Counted from the first letter of the stretch, positions 33,053 through 45,552 are shown. The stretch: DNA of 64,000 nucleotides from Anastrepha obliqua (GCF_027943255.1 NC_072892.1:30713792-30777791), one strand, 5' to 3'. Numbers and translations: made by a program. Notes: generated by a model from the letters alone, not told the origin.

Positions 33053-33196
33053 AAGTAATAGAAAAAAAAATATTAAGTCAAAAAATAGTCAAAACTTTGT
33101 CGAAAAGCTAAGATGCTGGTTTTTGAAGTGAAAACTTCTTTAGAATCGTTGGGAGTGATTTGAGGAAAAGTGAAACGAAAAAGCGACCCTCTTGGC

Positions 33197-33389
33197 TACG
33201 AAGCGTTATATTATATGTTGATGTAAAAGTAGCGACGAACTAAATAAAAATAACTTTTATTTTTTCTTGTGATTCGAACCAAGGATTTTGGATCGGAAGC
33301 TCACATTGCTAGTCGCTCGGCTACCGCGCCATGCTGTCGTCGCCGGCCTAAAAGTTATTTAGTTACGAAGCGTTATATTATATGTTGAT
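33197..33389 (-). mobile_element. Second tRNA-derived SINE family with 26-bp target duplication
   Basis: A 26-bp word beginning tacgaagcgttat occurs at 33197-33222 and 33364-33389, bracketing a 141-bp insert. On the minus strand the insert reads gcgcggtagccgagcgacta (box A) and ggttcgaatcacaag (box B), tRNA-like, followed by a short A-rich tail. The insert sequence differs from the longer SINE family in the window. Near its edges actaaata and taaaagttatttagt form an additional inverted pair. Confidence 0.75.
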
Positions 33390-34026
33390 ATAAATAATTT
33401 TTGTGAGCGTGTAATTCTCAAAAGGTTTATTAGGTTTATTATTTAAAATGTATTGACTAGGTAGTGTGGTTATCAGCTTAACATCTGATAGATCCTCCAT
33501 CGGAGGACAACAAATGTTAAACTGACTTTTGGAAATGGGCGGAGTGTTTTAGGGGCTTGTTCCACCTCTGCCACGGGTTGGCCCGGTATTGCAGTACCGC
33601 CGGGATTTCGGCCATGAATAATAAATACAAGAAAAAATATACTAATACATTTAGCTTTGGTGGGAAGAGACATAAATTTTTATATGAATACAAGTAGACG
33701 AAAATGGAAGAAATTTGCAAGTCTGTTTCTTCGGTCCGTTTGGGTATTTTTTTTGACAACATCGAAACCAAAGTATTTGTATCATATTTTAGCTATCATA
33801 AGCCACTCGTATCATTTGTTGAAATTGAAAACATTGAGGATGAATAATAATAAAATGAAGAAAATAAAATATGAACTTTAGAGCAATATTATAATGAACC
33901 TATAATTATCCCGCTCCTAATGCTGCTTTCGTCTTATTCTCTTTCAGTTTGTCTTACGGAAGGTTTCACTTTTATCCCGTCTAACCGTTAGACTGGTATT
34001 TTTTTTTTCTCGCGTACTGTAGGGTA
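33390..34026. other. Spacer, nothing recognised
   Basis: Contains a moderately GC-rich island (33480-33620) with no clear coding, then AT-rich DNA up to the maT element. Confidence 0.4.
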
Positions 34027-34028
34027 TA

Positions 34029-35305
34029 TGAGGGGAACGATATGAAGTGTTACCAACTTCACTCTGCTTGTATCTGTAAAACAGCTCATGACATCAACGT
34101 CAAAATTGTTCTAAGGACAGTTCAATATATTCTTTATAAGCCATCAAAAGCATTTGCGTCTTAGTTTTGTTGAATTTTTTTTTCTGTGATGGAATTCAAA
34201 CGTAATAGTGTGCTGCCGTATATTTGGCTGGAAAATCACAACCAGCCATTGTTCGTGAGCTCAGTCACCTCAAATGAATAAAATGTTTGCGTATCGCACT
34301 ATAAAACGTTACAGTGATACTGGTAGCATTGCAAAACGCTATGGAGGTGGACTAAAAAAACCGCAACAATGCCAGAAATGGTTCGGAAAGTGAAGGCTTG
34401 ACTTGAACGAAATCCACGTCGAAGTGGAAGAAAAATTGTCAAAGAACTAAATATCGCAAGACAGCATTCGACGCATATTGAAAAATGAGCTCAAGGTCAA
34501 GGCTTACAAGTTCCAAAAAGCACACGATATTTCACCCCAGCAAAAAAAGGTTCGGTGCGAAAGAGCAAAGGAGTTGTTGCGCTTGCACGAACGTGGCGAA
34601 TTTCCTAACATTGTGTTTTCTGATGAAAAAAAATTCCCAATTGGGCAGTTGATAAACACTCAAAACGATCATGTTTTCTTGGCCGAACGCTCATACGAGA
34701 ATTTGAGCCTACGTATGGCCACTCGAAGCAATTTCCCATCGCAAGTAATGGTTTGGGCCGCAGTGACCGCTGATCGACGCTCTTCAATCGTTTTTATCGA
34801 GCCTGGTGTCAAAGTTGCGACTTATTATCGGGAAAATGTCGGAAATTTCGATCATAGACCATGGACGTTCCAACAGGACTCGGCACCGTCTCATAAAGCT
34901 CGTGTGAACCAAGAATGGTTAAAAAATCATGTTCCCCCTCTTCATTTCGTCCACACAATGGCTTTCGAATTCGCCAGACGCAAATGCGATGGACTATTCC
35001 ATCTGGTCCATTTTGGAGAGCAAGGTGAGCACTAAAAAATATGCCAGTATGGATGCGCTGAAAAAAGCGATTATACTAGAATGGGCCAAAATACCTCAAG
35101 ATCACATTCGTGCAGCAAGCAACTCATTTTTTGACCGTTTGAAGGCTATAGTCAAGGCAAAAGGTGATCATATCGAGCTAAAGTGAATATATGTTAAAAT
35201 TGTAACCATTTTTGAACAAATTTGTCTTTGAAATCAATAAAAACTAATTTCGCACAAAAAAGTTATGGTGTTTTGAATAGGTAAAACTTCATATCGTTCC
35301 CCCTG
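34029..35305 (+). mobile_element. maT-type (DD37D) mariner, copy 3
   Basis: Left end tgaggggaacgatatgaagt, right end mirror ...cttcatatcgttccccctg; TA at 34027-34028 and 35306-35307. 1.28 kb, full span. TIR sequence differs from copy 1 in the outer bases while the coding is clearly the same family. Confidence 0.85.
34193..35186 (+). pseudogene. maT transposase, few frameshifts, catalytic Asps kept
   Basis: ATG at 34193 (EFKRNS) is followed by an early shift. A TGA at 34399-34401 sits at the same codon as in copy 1 (14503). From 34478 the frame is open: VKAYKFQKAHDISPQQKKVR, first Asp IVFSDEKKF (about 34620), VMVWAAVTADRR, second Asp FQQDSAPSHKARV (about 34876). A small insertion near 34938 shifts the frame; the third Asp lies in NAMDYSIW (about 34990), and the end ...AKGDHIELK is at 35186. 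Confidence 0.85.
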
Positions 35306-35309
35306 TATA

Positions 35310-37430
35310 TTTATATCATTTATTTACTTAAAATAATAGAAGTGGGTTTTCTTGAAAAACAAAAAAAAACACGTTTCCTTTTCCTCTTGATTTTATATTT
35401 CATATTTGATATATTTTTTCGAATTTCTATGCTTCATTTTTGCTGTATTTAAGCGCATATGTGTATACATGCACACACGCCCAAACATACATAAATGAAT
35501 TGAGACTACCACAAGTATCAGTCATCGTAAAATTCGAGTATAAAAAATATGAATTTAATTTAATTCTTTTTTTCTTCTTCTTTTTTTGCTTCTCTGCAAT
35601 AATTTTCCACTTCCAGTGTCGTCACCGTCCATGTCCACTCAGACATTTAATTATATGTGTGGCTCTGTGTTTATTAGCGCTTTGAAAGCAAATGTTTTTT
35701 ATTTTTATGTTTTATGTTTTTTGTTGTTTTTTTTCGTTTATTGTTATTTAACGCATTTCGTACGTATTTTATGAGGCCATAAAATTACTCGTAGAATTTC
35801 GACACACTGCCACACAAACACATTTCAGCAAATGCCGACAAATAAACGCGCTCCCAAGCAAATATTTGACTGCTGTGTTAGAGCTTCTTTACTCAAACTG
35901 CACTCAGATTTGATAAGGCATCAGGGGCAGCGGCATCGGCAGCGCCATCGAATGCTCGTTGCTTGCAGTTGAGTTTAAATCCATTATTAACATAAAGAAA
36001 ACACAATGGCTGGAATGAGGAGAAGCGGGGCGAAGTAAAAAACTGCTGGCCTTTTGATGTTTCTTTGTGGAATTATGTAGCTATGCACACGCATGTGTGT
36101 GTGTGTGTGTGCATATTATTGTTGTCAGTGCGTTGTTTGCCGGTTTAAATGGCTTATTTCTTGCATTAGGCACTGCGAACGAAATACTTGACATTTTTAA
36201 AGTATGTAGCGTTTATTTTGTTTTTGCTTTTGTTTTGCTAAAGACATTTATTTCGGCAAAATGATTTAAGTGAGCAAAGACAAAAAGTAAGATAATAAAA
36301 ATAAAATTAAGTATGTACACACACACACATATACGTATACATTTGTAGGTATTAAGGTACATATAAAAGAAAATCCCAGGCAAGAATCTCAATGACTTCT
36401 GGTCGCGACAATTTCTGCAAATCCTTATTACGTTGGCTTCTGCTGCCATTTACGTGATTATTCTTTTTTTTTGTTTTTTTTTTCTTTGTGCTGCCGTTTT
36501 TTTGGTTTTGTTTCGAGCTTTTTGCTGATAATGTTGTCGTCAATGGTGTTGTCGACGGCAGACAACGTGTGGGTTATCAACTGTGTATTCTTGGTTTTAT
36601 TATTATAAGTGTGTGCATGTGTATGTGTGTGCGTGTGTGTACATATTTGGCCACTTTGTTATTATGATTGTTTTAATACTTAGCTGCCACGTCTGAGTTT
36701 TTTTGTTTTTGTTTTTGTTTTTTTGGTATTGTTGTCGTTGTCATTTTTATTTCTCAAACGTACAAAAATATGCTGAAAAGAACAGTTTGGTCGTCATTAT
36801 ATTCTTCCCGTCAGCCGGATTTCATGTTGCAACCACTTCGCTCCGCTTCAGCTTGCTTCTGCCACTGACTATTTCTCTTCATCACTAGCGTTTTTCTTGG
36901 ATATAAAATTCTTATGTTTTCTTTCCTGACGACTTTCAGCTGTAGCTGATTTTGTTGTTTCCCTGGAATAGCACACATACGCATGCATATTTGATTAACT
37001 CAATGGCAGACAAGGCAAAAACCACATCAACCGCAGCCCATAAACACACACACATTCACATATTCACACTTAAGTATCTACATATGTTTGTATGCATGCG
37101 GCCATATGCATTATTCAAGTATTTAAAAGATTTTCGGAAGTAGCAACAAACATCAGGCACTGAGTTTTATGAATATCGAACTTGAATACTTGAAAACTGT
37201 ACACAAAAACACTATTAACGTCACGATTTGAAGCTGTGTACTTGAAAACACATATGCATGCACATAACACATACATAAGCGCATAAGAAGTGAGTACAAA
37301 AAGTAAGGTGACCTCTTAAATTTCGCAGGCAATGGTACATACCTAGTTCTGCCATAAGTTCTGTTACAAGCTAGGTCCGTTATAGATATGAAATTATAAT
37401 ACTTTTTTGAGTAAAGTTATTTTTATTTAA
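35310..37430. other. 2.1-kb unique-looking AT-rich region with microsatellites
   Basis: Poly-T tracts (35575-35590, 35725-35740, 36465-36490, 36700-36730), a (gt)n run at 36088-36112 and others near 36300-36330 and 36605-36640. No coding supported. The ORFs of 60-80 codons are translations of T/A tracts. Could be host intron or intergenic DNA. Confidence 0.5.
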
Positions 37431-37433
37431 TCA

Positions 37434-38050
37434 AGTAGGTTAGGCAGCCCTAGCTTAGGGCACATTTGGACAAATATTCAAAATTGGTCCGTTGTGATGC
37501 CTTACAGGGGAGAGGAGAAATAAGAAGTGAAGGAAAAAGGAGCCTTGGGATTAGAGAAGGTGATGACCATGCATTTACGACGACAGCTGGTTTACGTTCG
37601 TAATTAGCCGGAACAAGCTATTGATGAACTTCACCAGATTTATAATATTTAGATCCGCTATATACGCAGGCGTAGCAAAAAAATGAGAGCCCAGATGTCT
37701 AAATCTTTGCCAGATGAGAGCAGGGCAGCTGAGAAGAAGGTGTTGAGATGATTCCAACTCGTCCTCAAGACAGCTTCTACAGAACGGACTTGAGGCAATC
37801 CCAAGTCTCACCGCATGAACACCTAACGGACAATGTGCGGTAAGGATACCCACCAAATTCGAGACCTTTGTTAGCCTTAGGACTTTCATCGAGCGTCGCC
37901 GATCTACCCGTGGCCAGAAGGATCTCGTGACCTTGCACATTTGCGCTCACTGAGTTGACTCGAGACCCATCTTTCCAGGAGTAGACCACAGGTTCTTAAA
38001 GGAACCCCAATCCTCTCATTTCGCGACGAAACCGTCTCCAAGTAAATATT
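37434..38050 (-). mobile_element. RNase H LINE, 3' fragment
   Basis: Minus strand holds the region after RNase H (TKVSNLVGILTAHCPLGVHA) and the C-terminal zinc-binding motif CRSCLEDELESSQHLLLSC near 37740-37800, then ...FINSLFRLITNVNQLSS to a stop at 37575, and a 3'UTR ending ctaacctacttgattaaa near 37430. Upstream coding is cut at about 38050. Same family style as the LINE at 8875 and 47990. Confidence 0.75.
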
Positions 38051-38074
38051 AAAGCAAAAAATTCAATTTTCAAG

Positions 38075-38960
38075 CCTTCACAGCCATTCTGCCATTGCAG
38101 CACGCACGGTTCCCATGGGTATTGAGGCCGCTGCTCGAACCAAAGCTTGTTTGAGACTCTCCAAATTTCTGTGAGCTCTGCAACAAGGCATGTTCTCCAA
38201 TTCTGACCACAAACTGTAGTTCAATGGAATCAGATCTGGACTTCCACACGGCCAATCTTCTGCGGCTATGAATCCAAGCCACTGGGTTGTTTAGCCACTG
38301 CTGGGTGGTTTTTGCTCTGGGTTCTAGCGGAATCTTGCTGGAAGATCCAACGCTCTCCATTGAAGGGAGTACTACTCAGCTGCTTCACGACGCCATCTAA
38401 GACAGCTTCCTGGTACACTTTTGACCCGACCTTAACCCCTTTTTCGCAGAAGGAGATGTAACGCCTTCACAAGACACCCCCACAAAACCATTACGGGGAC
38501 TGAATGGTGGCCACGCTGAACCCTTGGAACAACATTTTTGCGTCTTCAGAAGTTTTAGCTTAGATTTTGTCGTTTTTTTTTTTTGTTCTCATTAAAAACT
38601 TCTTCGACGGTGGCAGTTTTCTCATCTGTGAAAAGAATATTTTCATCACCGTTGACCGCGTGCCACCGAAGAAGCTGCTTGCATCTGTCGAGTCTAGTTT
38701 TCTTCAAGCGCGTTATCAAAAGATGACCAGTTGAGCGACGGAAGGTTTTCATGTGGAGTTCATCTCTAATTAGTCTTGGCATGGCTCTGGTCGATACATT
38801 CATTTCCCTGGACATGATTTTCTGCTTTCTAAGGGCATTTCAGCGAATTTTTCCTCGAATGGCTTTCATGGCTGCACTGGTTCGAACCATGCGAGGACGA
38901 CCACTTCTTTGTCTGTCTGTCACTTCAGACGTATAAACTCCATTGTTAACCAGCGAAATT
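38075..38960 (-). pseudogene. maT-like mariner transposase relic
   Basis: Minus strand: SGRPRMVRTSAAMKAIRGKI near 38900, RKQKIMSREMNVSTRAMPRL (HTH) near 38830, ENILFTDEKTATVEE (first Asp, about 38635), a damaged FQQDSAPAHKAKTTQQWL-type segment near 38310-38330, third-Asp region SPDL-like near 38230, and ANLESLKQALVRAA-type tail near 38130. Multiple shifts. Distance between the second and third Asp could not be fixed because of the damage; the flanking motifs resemble DD37D enzymes. Confidence 0.6.
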
Positions 38961-39179
38961 TGCCACGAAACTGAGTATAATTCATGAGTAGACAATGCAT
39001 ACGAACAAAATCAAAAATAACGGAACTTTTTCTGCGAATTTATTCTCGCCGTATGCATTGTAAAATTTGTCACAGAATTTATGGCCAAACTAAGTACAGC
39101 TGAAGATGATGTAATTTTTTTATGTGAAATATTTTTGCTGTTTTTGTTTTATGGAAGAGCTGTTAACAATTAAATCGTG

Positions 39180-40130
39180 AAATCAACACATCGCCGATGC
39201 ATCGAATTAACGAGATTTTCACATCGTTCGATCGTAGGTATCGATTTTCATGCCGGCTCTGCTATTTCCCAAAGCTGATTAATATTTGTTGGATGAGCAA
39301 CTGCCTCCCACACATCGGACTACAAATTTTCTATTGGATTAAGGCCTGGAGACTCTGCAGCCCATTTCATAACCTCAATCTTACTTCTCTAAATCCACTG
39401 CTGCGCCAACTTGCTTGTATGCTTTGGGTCATTGTCCTGTTGATGGATCAAAAGCCAAATGCCACTTTCTACGCGAGCATATGGTAGCGTGATTTCCTCC
39501 ATAATTCGAGCCAACGCAGTACGATCTATGGTTTCCTTGAACCAGTACATCGGTCCTACAACATAAAATGAAAAAGATGCACAATTCATAATACTTGATG
39601 CTTCATGTCTAATATATTTGGTTGTGCATTTCGTGTTGTACCCGGAATTAGCAGGTCGTCTAACGTATTGCTGAGATCCTCTTGAGCCATACAGCACGAT
39701 TTTCGATTCATCTGTCTACAAAGTATTTCTCCATTTCTCGGTGGACCAATCGAAGTGCTCATTTGCAAACTTTACCCTTTGTGCCACATGCCTTTGAGTT
39801 AGTAATGACACTTTTCTGGGCACTGAGCTGCCAAGCTCTGTTCCCGCAAACGTCTACGCACAGTTTCCACGCTTGCCTCTTGCTAGAGTTCACTTTTAAT
39901 TTTAGTAGCTGGTGCGAAATGATTATTCTTTGGATACTTAACCACACGACTGATTGATTTAGCAGTGAGTGCGGAACATCGGCCACATGCTTCAGGTTGG
40001 GATTCATATTTTAATGCGTTACAAATCATTGTGGGTGAACCGCCCACAGAATCTTGAACTTCTTTGTAAGTTTTCCCTTTCGAAATTAGTTTTTTGATAA
40101 GCTTGCGCTTTTCAGCGGTGCGGTGCTTGC
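39180..40130 (-). pseudogene. Bari-like Tc1 transposase relic
   Basis: Minus strand: EKRKLIKKLISKGKTYKEVQ near 40070-40110, KYESQPEACGRCSALTAKSI near 39960-40010, RVKFANEHFDWSTEKWRNTL near 39740, TDESKIVLYGSRGSQQYVRR (first Asp, about 39700), FYVVGPMYWFKETIDRTALA, QQDNDPKHTSKLAQQWI (second Asp, about 39420), then a stop, and NPIEN-like sequence near 39330 with the Glu. Motifs match Tc1 family DD34E enzymes of Bari type. TIRs not identified. Confidence 0.65.
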
Positions 40131-40610
40131 TTGGGACGAACCCTTCGCTGAAAAATTTTCAATCCGATTTTCACAAAATGATATGGAAATACGTCAAAAA
40201 ATACAGTACTTAGCTATTTGTAAATTTTTTACACAAATAAATATTTTCAAGGCATATTTATTGAAAGTGGACCAATCTAGACCAACAACAATGTTTTGTA
40301 CGTTTTATTGTCACGGCAAGGTATTGGTGAAGTAGAAAACAAAAAACTAATTCGCCTTGTTTCATTCTGTGCGGACAGCTACATGGACGCAGCGAGAGAA
40401 AAAAAAACAAATCAGCTGATTTACCAACACTCAATTGAATAGATTCGCCTTGAGTTTTTTATATGAATTTTTTCGCAGTTCACTACTACTACTATGAGTG
40501 ACCCAATACCCAGCTAATACACTTGAAAATAAATTAAACTACTACACCAAGTACTAACGTATACAGTTATAACGGCATTTTTTTATTGAACTTTTTCTAT
40601 ACAACTGTAC

Positions 40611-40614
40611 TTAA

Positions 40615-40657
<43 letters not shown>

Positions 40658-41225
40658 CGGGTCACAAAATCGAAATTTTTTTTCTTCACTCATCTGATAG
40701 TAAATCATTTCAAGAATGTTGTGTCAAAATTTTAAGTGGATCGGAGCAGAACTCTCAAAGTTATAGCCTTTGTAGGCACTCTACCTCGAATGCGGAGCAT
40801 CAATAATTTCTCAGAGTCATTTTTTCAAACGCGTTTTTCCCGAAACGACTTCTTAAAAGTCGGTGCCAATCACAACTCCGAAACTATTCAACCGATTCTT
40901 TTCAAATTTGGCACACGTTTTCTAAATCAAAAATACCTCCCCCCTACACTGTTTTTTTTTTTTTTTTAAGGTTGTTTTTCACTTACAAATATGGCGAAAT
41001 TTTTCGCCAAAAATGCTCGTTTTACGTTTTTTTGCCACCAAAACTACAAAAATGAAAAAAAAAAAACAATTTTATTAATTTGGGGGGAGGATTACGTCAT
41101 ACTTTAACTGAAAAATTCGACTTTTTTAGTTTCAGATGATTCTACGACGAATGCCGATTGGCACCGCAGAGCACCTCTCGAAAAACATATCTCCAAAAAA
41201 ACTGTCATGGGCTTATTTGTTAATA
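40611..41225. mobile_element. Probable TTAA MITE end with a 42-G tract, right end missing
   Basis: TTAA at 40611-40614 is followed by 42 consecutive G (40615-40656), then tcgggtcacaaaatcg and AT-rich interior without coding. The other two TTAA MITEs in the window also start with runs of four or five G, so this may be the same class with an expanded G run. No mirrored C-run is found before the mariner fragment at 41330. Confidence 0.45.
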
Positions 41226-41329
41226 TTTTATTATTAATATTTTTTAAAAACTTATTGAAAAGATGTACAATAACATGCAACTGATTTTATTAAAGTATCT
41301 TAAGCCATATTTCTGTAAAAAATTCAAAA

Positions 41330-41723
41330 AAAAAGTGTTTTTTTTTAGCGCTAAACCCGCTATGCTGAAGGATGCATTTCCCGGGCGCCTAATCTCCCGT
41401 TTTGGCGATTTGCACTTTTTGTGGGGCTTTTTGAAGTCGCGGGCTTATGTCAACAAGCCTCAGACTCTTGCAGCTCTTAAAGACAATATCCGTCAAGAAT
41501 GTGAGGACCTATAGCCGGAAGTTTTGGCCAAAGTGATGGAAAATGCCATAAAAAGGGCTCAAATGGCAATCAACTGTGGCGGCGGCCATTTACATGACAT
41601 CATATTCTCGACTTGATGCAAAAAAAAATTAAAAGACCAAATAAAAATAATCCACAAGAAGAATCAAAGTTTTTCATTTTTTTTAAAAACATCGCAAGGT
41701 TACTTTTGCGCCACCTTGTACAA
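41330..41723 (+). pseudogene. mariner transposase C-terminus with right TIR
   Basis: Open from about 41350: KDAFPGRLISRFGDL, LWGFLKSRAYVNKPQTLAAL, DNIRQECEDL, a TAG at 41512-41514, then VMENAIKRAQMAINCGGGHL to DIIFST ending near 41617. The element ends ...ttttgcgccaccttg at 41723 before TA. Resembles the family of the 360-bp derivative and DD41D mariners. Catalytic residues upstream are lost. Confidence 0.7.
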
Positions 41724-41724
41724 G

Positions 41725-41857
41725 TAGACAAGCGATGGAGTGCGCAAAATTAAAAAAAAATAAAGATTTCCATCCCTCAAAATAGTTTTGTTTTTATTGA
41801 GCAAAAAAGTTATTCAAAAGCAAAGTCGATGATTAATTTTGCGCCACTTTGTAAGCA
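41725..41857 (+). mobile_element. Second mariner 3' end of the GGCGCAAAATTA family
   Basis: Contains gcgatggagtgcgcaaaatt, aaagatttccatccctcaaa and ends ttaattttgcgccactttg before TA at 41852-41857. It is homologous, in opposite orientation, to the MITE at 52947-53172. Confidence 0.55.
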
Positions 41858-41859
41858 TC

Positions 41860-44390
41860 GAAATTTTAAGGCGTGTGAAAAAAGTTTTGAGCTACTCATT
41901 AGAAATGCCAACTAACTTTATCCCTCTCTGCTGAAAGTGCGCTGGTCATATGTTTGTGAATAACTGGAAGTTAGATCTACGACTCGTTGAAGAGTGAATC
42001 TCTCTCGATGTGTGGACAATTTTAATTTACCCAATACAAACTTCTAAAGTACACAAAGCTCACAAATATATCTACTCATAACACATCTATACTCACATAC
42101 ATACATACATATATACATACATACATATATACATACATACATACATACACAATGTAACCAAATTTAATTGCTTGTTTCATCTCTATGAATGATGATTATT
42201 TGAACAATCTATAAGGAATAATAAAAGACGGCACTCGCACTTGGCCATAAGGAAATGAAAGACTAACGATGTTCGCTAAAAAAAAGCAGAAAAAAGAAGA
42301 GCAAAAACAGTGAACATCTGAATTGAGATGCGTACCGCCGCCAGCAGTCATTAGCAACTTGGATTCAATCCCTCATGAACCTTTGTTTCCTGCCCTGATA
42401 CTCCCCTTTCCGCTCTTCGTTTTCACACATCTTATTGCCACGACTTGAATAACATTCCATACACACGCAGTTGTCCATACAAATGAGTACATATGTATAA
42501 GATTATATTTAAGGTGTGTGTGTGTATGTGTGAGTGCTCGCTAAACACACATTTAGGGCATTTCAAAAATCATATATTGAAAGATTTATTATATGTGGCA
42601 AATGAATTTTTCACCGTAATTACCGCCCGTTTGTTGTTTCTTTCCGCAGCCGATGTCATACGTATGTACATACATATGTATGTACGCATGCATATTTTGA
42701 GTTTAGTGCTTCCATTTCGACATCAAAAACTTCATTCAAGGTTCGCGATTTCCACGACTATTGCGCTCATGGGAAACATGAAATGTGAACTTCTGTTGTT
42801 TTACGAGTGCAGATACAACAAAAATTTGTATGACATCGTCGCGTTTGTTTTTTGTTTTTTTGTTTTTACAAAATGCACAAATACTCGTATAACAAATAAG
42901 CTGGGGAAACGAATAGTGGGGGCAGGATATGTTGGCATTTGGTTAGTAAATTATAGCTGCAATTCCTGGTGAGTTGCGGTTGTGAATTTAAAATTATTTT
43001 GAATTTTTAAATAAAATTCATTTACAGTATCAAAAAAAAATAATAATATTTCCGGCCTTAGCAACATTTTTTAACTTCCAAAGTTTCGCACTGTCCCTAT
43101 TCACACACAATTGTTTCATAGTAATTAAGTGCTGTTAATGTCTCGGTTTCAATGTCTAACTTTCATTACACATCCTTCTAGGTATCAGCTATAGTGCAGA
43201 AAAGAGGTCTGTTCATAAAGCAAATTGCTACAAATTATCAAGTTTTGGTGTTCATGTATACAAAAACCTTGCAAAGTAGAGGAAAGTGAGAGAGTACAAT
43301 GACATTTCGTATTGAGGGGAAGTTGCAAGTTTTACTCGATAAATGTTTACTTGTAATAATTTTCAAGTAAGAAACAGCTGACCGCAAAGTAAAAATAAAC
43401 TCGAATTAAAATTTGCGAATTGTGTTAAAGTTCTAAATTGAAATAAAAATGATGATTAAAATGGAGTATGTAAGTAAATATATTTTAGATAAACTTTATA
43501 AAGCAGTACTTCAAGCCGGAGTTATCGCCACCAAACTGCATGAATTGCGTTATGAATTGCTGCCGCACCGCACACTGGGGATTTAGCGGAAAAAAGTCAA
43601 ATTTGCAACATACCACCTACGCAATGTTTAATGGTATTTCTAAATTCCAGAATAGAACCAACAATAAAATCAAAAAGAATTACTAAACTCAGTTTAGTTT
43701 TTTTTTATAGATATGTGAAAAGTATAATTGTTTTATAGTATTGAACTGACTAAGAAAAAACTTCAAAGCCCAAGTTGGTTTTTATCCTTTTGCTTGAGCC
43801 GACTTCCAATTTTTTATTTTTCATTTAGGGTACGATATTTTTATATATTTTAGCCGGAAGAACAAAGGCTGTGAAGCATTTGATTATCTATTTATAATTA
43901 ATTTTACAAAAACAAAAAAAAAATCATATTCCTTCATATTCTTGGATCTGCAAGTTGAGCTACATTTACCTACGGTTAGAAACTACAATAGTATCAACGT
44001 ATTTCTTAATAGCGTCTCTTTCAGTTTTAATCAATTGCAGGTGCCACCAGGCGCCTCTGATTATTTTTTGGCAATGATAATAACTAAACGCTTTCTAGTG
44101 TGTGCATAATGATAACGAAACACTTTTAATTTTGTTTTGACATTTTGAGGGTAATTCAGAATTATGAACTTACATGTATCCTGTGCGTAAATATTTGCTG
44201 GCTTATATTAATAAAAAAAAAAAAAAAGAAAAAAAAAATTGATGACAATGAATTTTAAAAAACAATTTTTTTTTTTTAATTTTTTTAAAAAATAGTTTTT
44301 AAACATGTTCTTTTCATACACAAATATATACAACTTCGTTAGTAGTAAAAATGTAAATATGTTTTGGGATTTATACTTTTTTCCGCATCT
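41860..44390. other. 2.5-kb unique-looking region with (cata)n microsatellite
   Basis: A cataca/tatacata array at about 42098-42150 and (gt)n near 42514-42530. The 159-codon ORF at 42493-42972 is dominated by microsatellite translation and has no recognisable domain. Nothing else supported. Confidence 0.5.
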
Positions 44391-44394
44391 CTGT

Positions 44395-44680
44395 ACAAAA
44401 ATCCCCAGTGTGCACCGCCCGTATTTACCCGATCTGGCTCCCTACGACTTTTTCTTGTTGCCTAACAAGAAGAAATGGCTCACGGTAAGCAATTTAGTTC
44501 AAAGTCATCGCCGAGACAGAGGCATATTTGGAAGAGTTCGACAAATCCTATTTTTTGGAGGGGTTAAAAAATTTGTGAGAGGTGTATCTTACTAAAAGGG
44601 GACTATAGTGAAAAATAAAAAAAATTTAAAAAATGGTGTCTACATGTCTAACGCGGGCACTTATTGAACCCTCCTCGTAT
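44395..44680 (+). pseudogene. mariner transposase C-terminal fragment
   Basis: HRPYLPDLAPYDFFLLP carries the third catalytic Asp of a DD34D mariner (about 44440), followed by KKKWLT, then shifted frames with EAYLEEFDKSYFLEGLK-type content near 44520-44570. The right end reads ...gggcacttattgaaccctcctcg before TA near 44679. An A-rich/T-rich block at 44210-44290 precedes it. Confidence 0.6.
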
Positions 44681-44681
44681 G

Positions 44682-45550
44682 ATACAAAAATGCATTCTTC
44701 TGTTTTGTATTACCATTTAAAGTTCTTTAAAAAGCACCCAATTCACAAGCAACTTCCCTCAGCCAAAATTTAGGCTCACTATCCTCGAAAGGCTGCAGCT
44801 CGTGAGTATTTCAATTGTTCGATACCGTTTTTAATATTCCTTTGCCCAAATTTCTGCAAATCTAATGCGTTGCACAATCTGTCCTATTCATATTTTCATG
44901 ATATGAATTGAGGTGTTTTAACAAAAACCACCAACCCCGAGACACCAAATAACGATGAAACGATGTCCTCTAACTGCCTGCATACATTTTTTAGCTGCAT
45001 CAGTTCATAGAGACAACAATACTGAGAGTTTCGAAGAATAGCTGATCCAAGACGAGAAATACGAGTATACGAGAATACATACACACATACTTACATACAT
45101 ACATAAAAACATTTGTTTTGGCAAACGTATTGCGATTTCATCAAAGGCCATACAAATCGTTTCGACGCGATCAAATACCGTGACCAATAAATTTGAAGCA
45201 AAGCAGTGAAATTTGAACTTTAGAATAACATACATACATACAACAACAACAACATGTATGATTTTTAGCCAAAGCAACAAATATGGTACATTTCGTTAGC
45301 GTTCACTCACAAAAGAAAGAAATTTGAACTTGCAATAACTTGGTAATAATCCAAACTCGCAGTAGTGGGTTGCTTTTTTGGCACGAATTTACGGCGTATT
45401 GTGTAAATATGTATGTGTATATGTACATATAACGGTATTGTGTAAACTGTTACTCATCGCAAAACAGTTAGCATGTCATGCACGCCAAGTGAGGCTGTTG
45501 CGGTGACGTTTGAAGAAATCATACAAACCGCAAAGATGTTTTTTCGCCCA
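44682..45550. other. Spacer with tacatac microsatellites
   Basis: Microsatellite patches at 45075-45105 and 45228-45250. No coding supported. Confidence 0.45.
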
Positions 45551-45552
45551 CC

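Noticed and set aside
36085..36115. Possible repeat array such as CRISPR
   Set aside because: Simple (gt)n microsatellite; no spaced direct repeats, and the DNA is clearly eukaryotic.
42493..42972. 159-codon ORF
   Set aside because: It starts in a (gt)n microsatellite and is rich in Cys/Met/Tyr from tatg and tgt repeats; no domain, no codon pattern that supports a gene.
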